From UBA7672 sp964529555 (GTDB taxonomy: Bacteria; Pseudomonadota; Alphaproteobacteria; Caulobacterales; Hyphomonadaceae), in assembly GCA_964529555.1 (NCBI GenBank), contig CAZGWV010000023.1, forward strand, positions 1-41,792: a stretch of DNA of 41,792 bases, given 5' to 3'. The stretch's first letter is position 1; each line of letters begins with the position of its first letter. The notes beneath the pieces were generated by a model that did not search any database, had not been told where the DNA came from, and saw only the letters and a program-made list of their open reading frames with translations. The translations under genes were made by a program, and so were the position numbers. Of the stretch, positions 39,868 to 41,792 are shown piece by piece.

Positions 39868-41792
39868 ATGCTCGGGATCGCCCAGAAACTATTTGGTTCG
39901 GTCAACGAACGAAAAGTCAAACCCTTCAAAGCCATCGTTCAGCGCATCAATGCGCTTGAGCCCGTGACGGAGGCCCTGTCGGACGATGCGCTGCGCCAGC
40001 GCACCAAGGATTTCCGCCAGCAGGTCGCCAACGGCGCCAAGCTGGACGACATCCTGCCGGAAGCCTTCGCGACCGTCCGGGAGGCGGCAAAGCGCACGCT
40101 GGGTCTGCGGCATTTCGACGTCCAGCTGATCGGCGGCATGGTTCTCCACAAGAGCGGCATCGCCGAGATGCGCACCGGCGAAGGCAAGACGCTGGTCGCC
40201 ACCGCGCCGGTCTATCTCAACGCGCTCGAAGGCCGGGGCGTGCATGTCATCACCGTCAACGACTATCTCGCCAGCCGCGACGCGGAGTGGATGGGCAAGG
40301 TCTACCGCTTCCTCGGCCTCTCGGTCGGCAAGATCGTGCACGGGCTCGACGACGCGCAGCGCCGCGCCGCCTACGCCTGCGACGTGACCTACGGCACCAA
40401 CAACGAATTCGGCTTCGACTATCTGCGCGACAACATGAAGTACTCGCTGGCCGACATGGTCCAGCGCGGCCACCGCTACGCCATCGTCGACGAAGTCGAC
40501 TCGATCCTCGTCGATGAAAGCCGCACGCCGCTGATCATCTCGGGCCCGACCGACGACCGTTCGGAACTCTACCAGCAGATCGACGCGATCATCCCGCACC
40601 TGACCAAGGACGACTATACGCTCGACGAGAAGCAGCGCTCGGTCGTCTATTCCGAAACCGGCAGCGAGCGGATCGAAGAACTGATGGTCGAGGCCGGCAT
40701 CCTCCAGGGATCGCTGTACGAGCCCGCCAACATCACCCTCGTCCACCACGCCAACCAGGCGCTGCGCGCTCACAAGCTGTTCCAGCGCGACAAGGACTAC
40801 ATCGTCAAGAACGGCGAAGTGGTGCTGATCGACGAATTCACCGGCCGCATGATGACGGGCCGCCGTCTCTCCGAGGGTCTGCACCAGGCCATCGAAGCCA
40901 AGGAAAAAACGCGGATCCAGCCCGAGAACCAGACGCTGGCCTCGATCACCTTCCAGAACTATTTCCGCCTGTACGACAAGCTGGCCGGCATGACCGGCAC
41001 GGCCTCGACCGAGGCGCAGGAATTCCAGGACATCTACAAGCTGGAAGTCGTCGAGATTCCGACGAACCGCAAGGTCCAGCGCATCGACGAGGACGACGTC
41101 GTCTACCGGACCGCCAAGGAAAAATACAAGGCGATCATCGTCGACATCAAGGATTGCGTCCGCCGCAAGCAGCCCGTTCTGGTGGGCACGGTGTCGATCG
41201 AGAAGTCCGAAGTGCTCTCGAACCTGCTCTCGGCGGAAAAGATCCCGCACCAGGTCCTCAACGCCCGCCATCACGAGCGCGAAGCCTTCATCGTGGCCCA
41301 GGCCGGCGTCCCCGGCGCCGTCACGGTCGCCACCAACATGGCCGGCCGCGGCACCGACATCCAGCTCGGCGGCAACACCGAGATGCTGTTCGCCGACCAG
41401 AGCGCGGCGAAAGCCGAACAGGTCGGCCGCGAGCTGACGGAAGACGAGATCAGCGCGCTGCACGCCCAGATCGAAGCCGATGTCGGCGAGAAGAAAGCCG
41501 AGGCGCTCGCCGCCGGCGGCCTCTACGTGCTGGCCACCGAGCGTCACGAAAGCCGCCGCATCGACAACCAGCTGCGCGGCCGTACCGGCCGTCAGGGCGA
41601 TCCGGGCCGCTCGAAATTCTACATCTGCCTTGAAGACGATCTGCTGCGCATCTTCGCCGCCGAACGCCTCGACTCCATCATGCGCGGCCTTGGCATCAAG
41701 GAAGACGAGGCCATCACCCATAAATGGATGAACAAGGCGCTCGAAACCTCGCAGCGCCGCGTCGAGCAGCGCAACTTCGAGATCCGCAAGAA
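39868..41792 (+). CDS. secA: Protein translocase ATPase SecA (3' end beyond window)
   Basis: ATP-driven motor of the SecYEG export channel. About 641 of some 900 residues are present. The Walker A motif is MRTGEGKT (101-108), the DEAD-type Walker B is VDEVDSILVDES (207-218), and there are further helicase segments: GRMMTGRRLSEGLHQAIEAKE, TFQNYFRLYDKLAGMTGTAST, VTVATNMAGRGTDI, and NQLRGRTGRQGDPG. ATG 39868 follows AGGCGGA. Codon use is strongly C-ending, as for a highly expressed gene. The end with the zinc-binding C-terminus is outside. Confidence 0.98.
   Translation, partial: MLGIAQKLFGSVNERKVKPFKAIVQRINALEPVTEALSDDALRQRTKDFRQQVANGAKLDDILPEAFATVREAAKRTLGLRHFDVQLIGGMVLHKSGIAEMRTGEGKTLVATAPVYLNALEGRGVHVITVNDYLASRDAEWMGKVYRFLGLSVGKIVHGLDDAQRRAAYACDVTYGTNNEFGFDYLRDNMKYSLADMVQRGHRYAIVDEVDSILVDESRTPLIISGPTDDRSELYQQIDAIIPHLTKDDYTLDEKQRSVVYSETGSERIEELMVEAGILQGSLYEPANITLVHHANQALRAHKLFQRDKDYIVKNGEVVLIDEFTGRMMTGRRLSEGLHQAIEAKEKTRIQPENQTLASITFQNYFRLYDKLAGMTGTASTEAQEFQDIYKLEVVEIPTNRKVQRIDEDDVVYRTAKEKYKAIIVDIKDCVRRKQPVLVGTVSIEKSEVLSNLLSAEKIPHQVLNARHHEREAFIVAQAGVPGAVTVATNMAGRGTDIQLGGNTEMLFADQSAAKAEQVGRELTEDEISALHAQIEADVGEKKAEALAAGGLYVLATERHESRRIDNQLRGRTGRQGDPGRSKFYICLEDDLLRIFAAERLDSIMRGLGIKEDEAITHKWMNKALETSQRRVEQRNFEIRK

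Noticed and set aside
39889..41721. A 610-codon reverse open frame across secA
   Set aside because: It is the antisense shadow of the GC-rich secA gene with no ribosome-binding site or recognisable domain.

Overview
The window is high-GC DNA from an alphaproteobacterium, most likely of the Caulobacterales/Hyphomonadaceae type. The main reason is an intact GcrA cell-cycle regulator (27602-28138) with two GANTC (CcrM) sites just upstream. The alphaproteobacterial curli inhibitor CsgH, the neighbourhood ppiC/argJ/mutT divergent from secA, and the tryptophan dioxygenase plus Entner-Doudoroff genes fit the same group. It is a draft assembly: two runs of exactly 100 N (9324-9423 and 29050-29149) are scaffold joins, each cutting two genes.

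Layout. (1) 1-9.9 kb: the end of a nucleotide-sugar epimerase/decarboxylase, then zwf and pgl. A reverse-strand block follows, holding a small curli locus (two curlin-repeat proteins flanking a lipidated CsgH-like protein) and a kynA-kynU-like tryptophan catabolic pair. A divergent alpha/beta hydrolase comes next, then edd and eda, both cut by the first gap. The Entner-Doudoroff set is therefore split by about 5 kb of unrelated genes. (2) 10-15.2 kb: a reverse-strand run of GST, dCTP deaminase and a membrane protein, divergent from a cyanide-insensitive-type bd oxidase operon (cioA, cioB and an overlapping DUF2474 small subunit). (3) 15.4-18 kb: metZ, a YceI lipoprotein behind a paired palindromic operator, and apaG. 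(4) 18.2-21.8 kb: a TonB-dependent receptor and a PepSY membrane protein, probably metal or siderophore uptake. (5) 21.9-27.2 kb: hslO (Hsp33), folE, a large nested palindrome, argF-argD and an ABC-2 permease. (6) 27.6-32.3 kb: gcrA, DUF3916 and DUF1643 proteins, and two paralogous Spinster-type MFS carriers (one cut by the second gap). (7) 32.4-36.6 kb: radC, map, DUF1178, grxC and comF on the reverse strand, then a forward SAM methyltransferase. (8) 36.7-41.8 kb: an Flp-type pilin gene overlapping mutT, then argJ and a parvulin lipoprotein on the reverse strand, divergent from secA, which runs off the window.

Most genes are housekeeping. The less ordinary material is the compact curli locus with a lipid-anchored CsgH, the divergent kynureninase-like enzyme with a possible formamidase opposite, the YceI operator pair, the 157-bp nested palindrome abutting argF, the orphan Flp pilin coupled to mutT, and a cysteine-containing loop shared by the two MFS carriers. 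No CRISPR, tRNA, rRNA, phage or transposase gene was seen. Overall the window looks largely ordinary and I did not find a convincing wholly new system.
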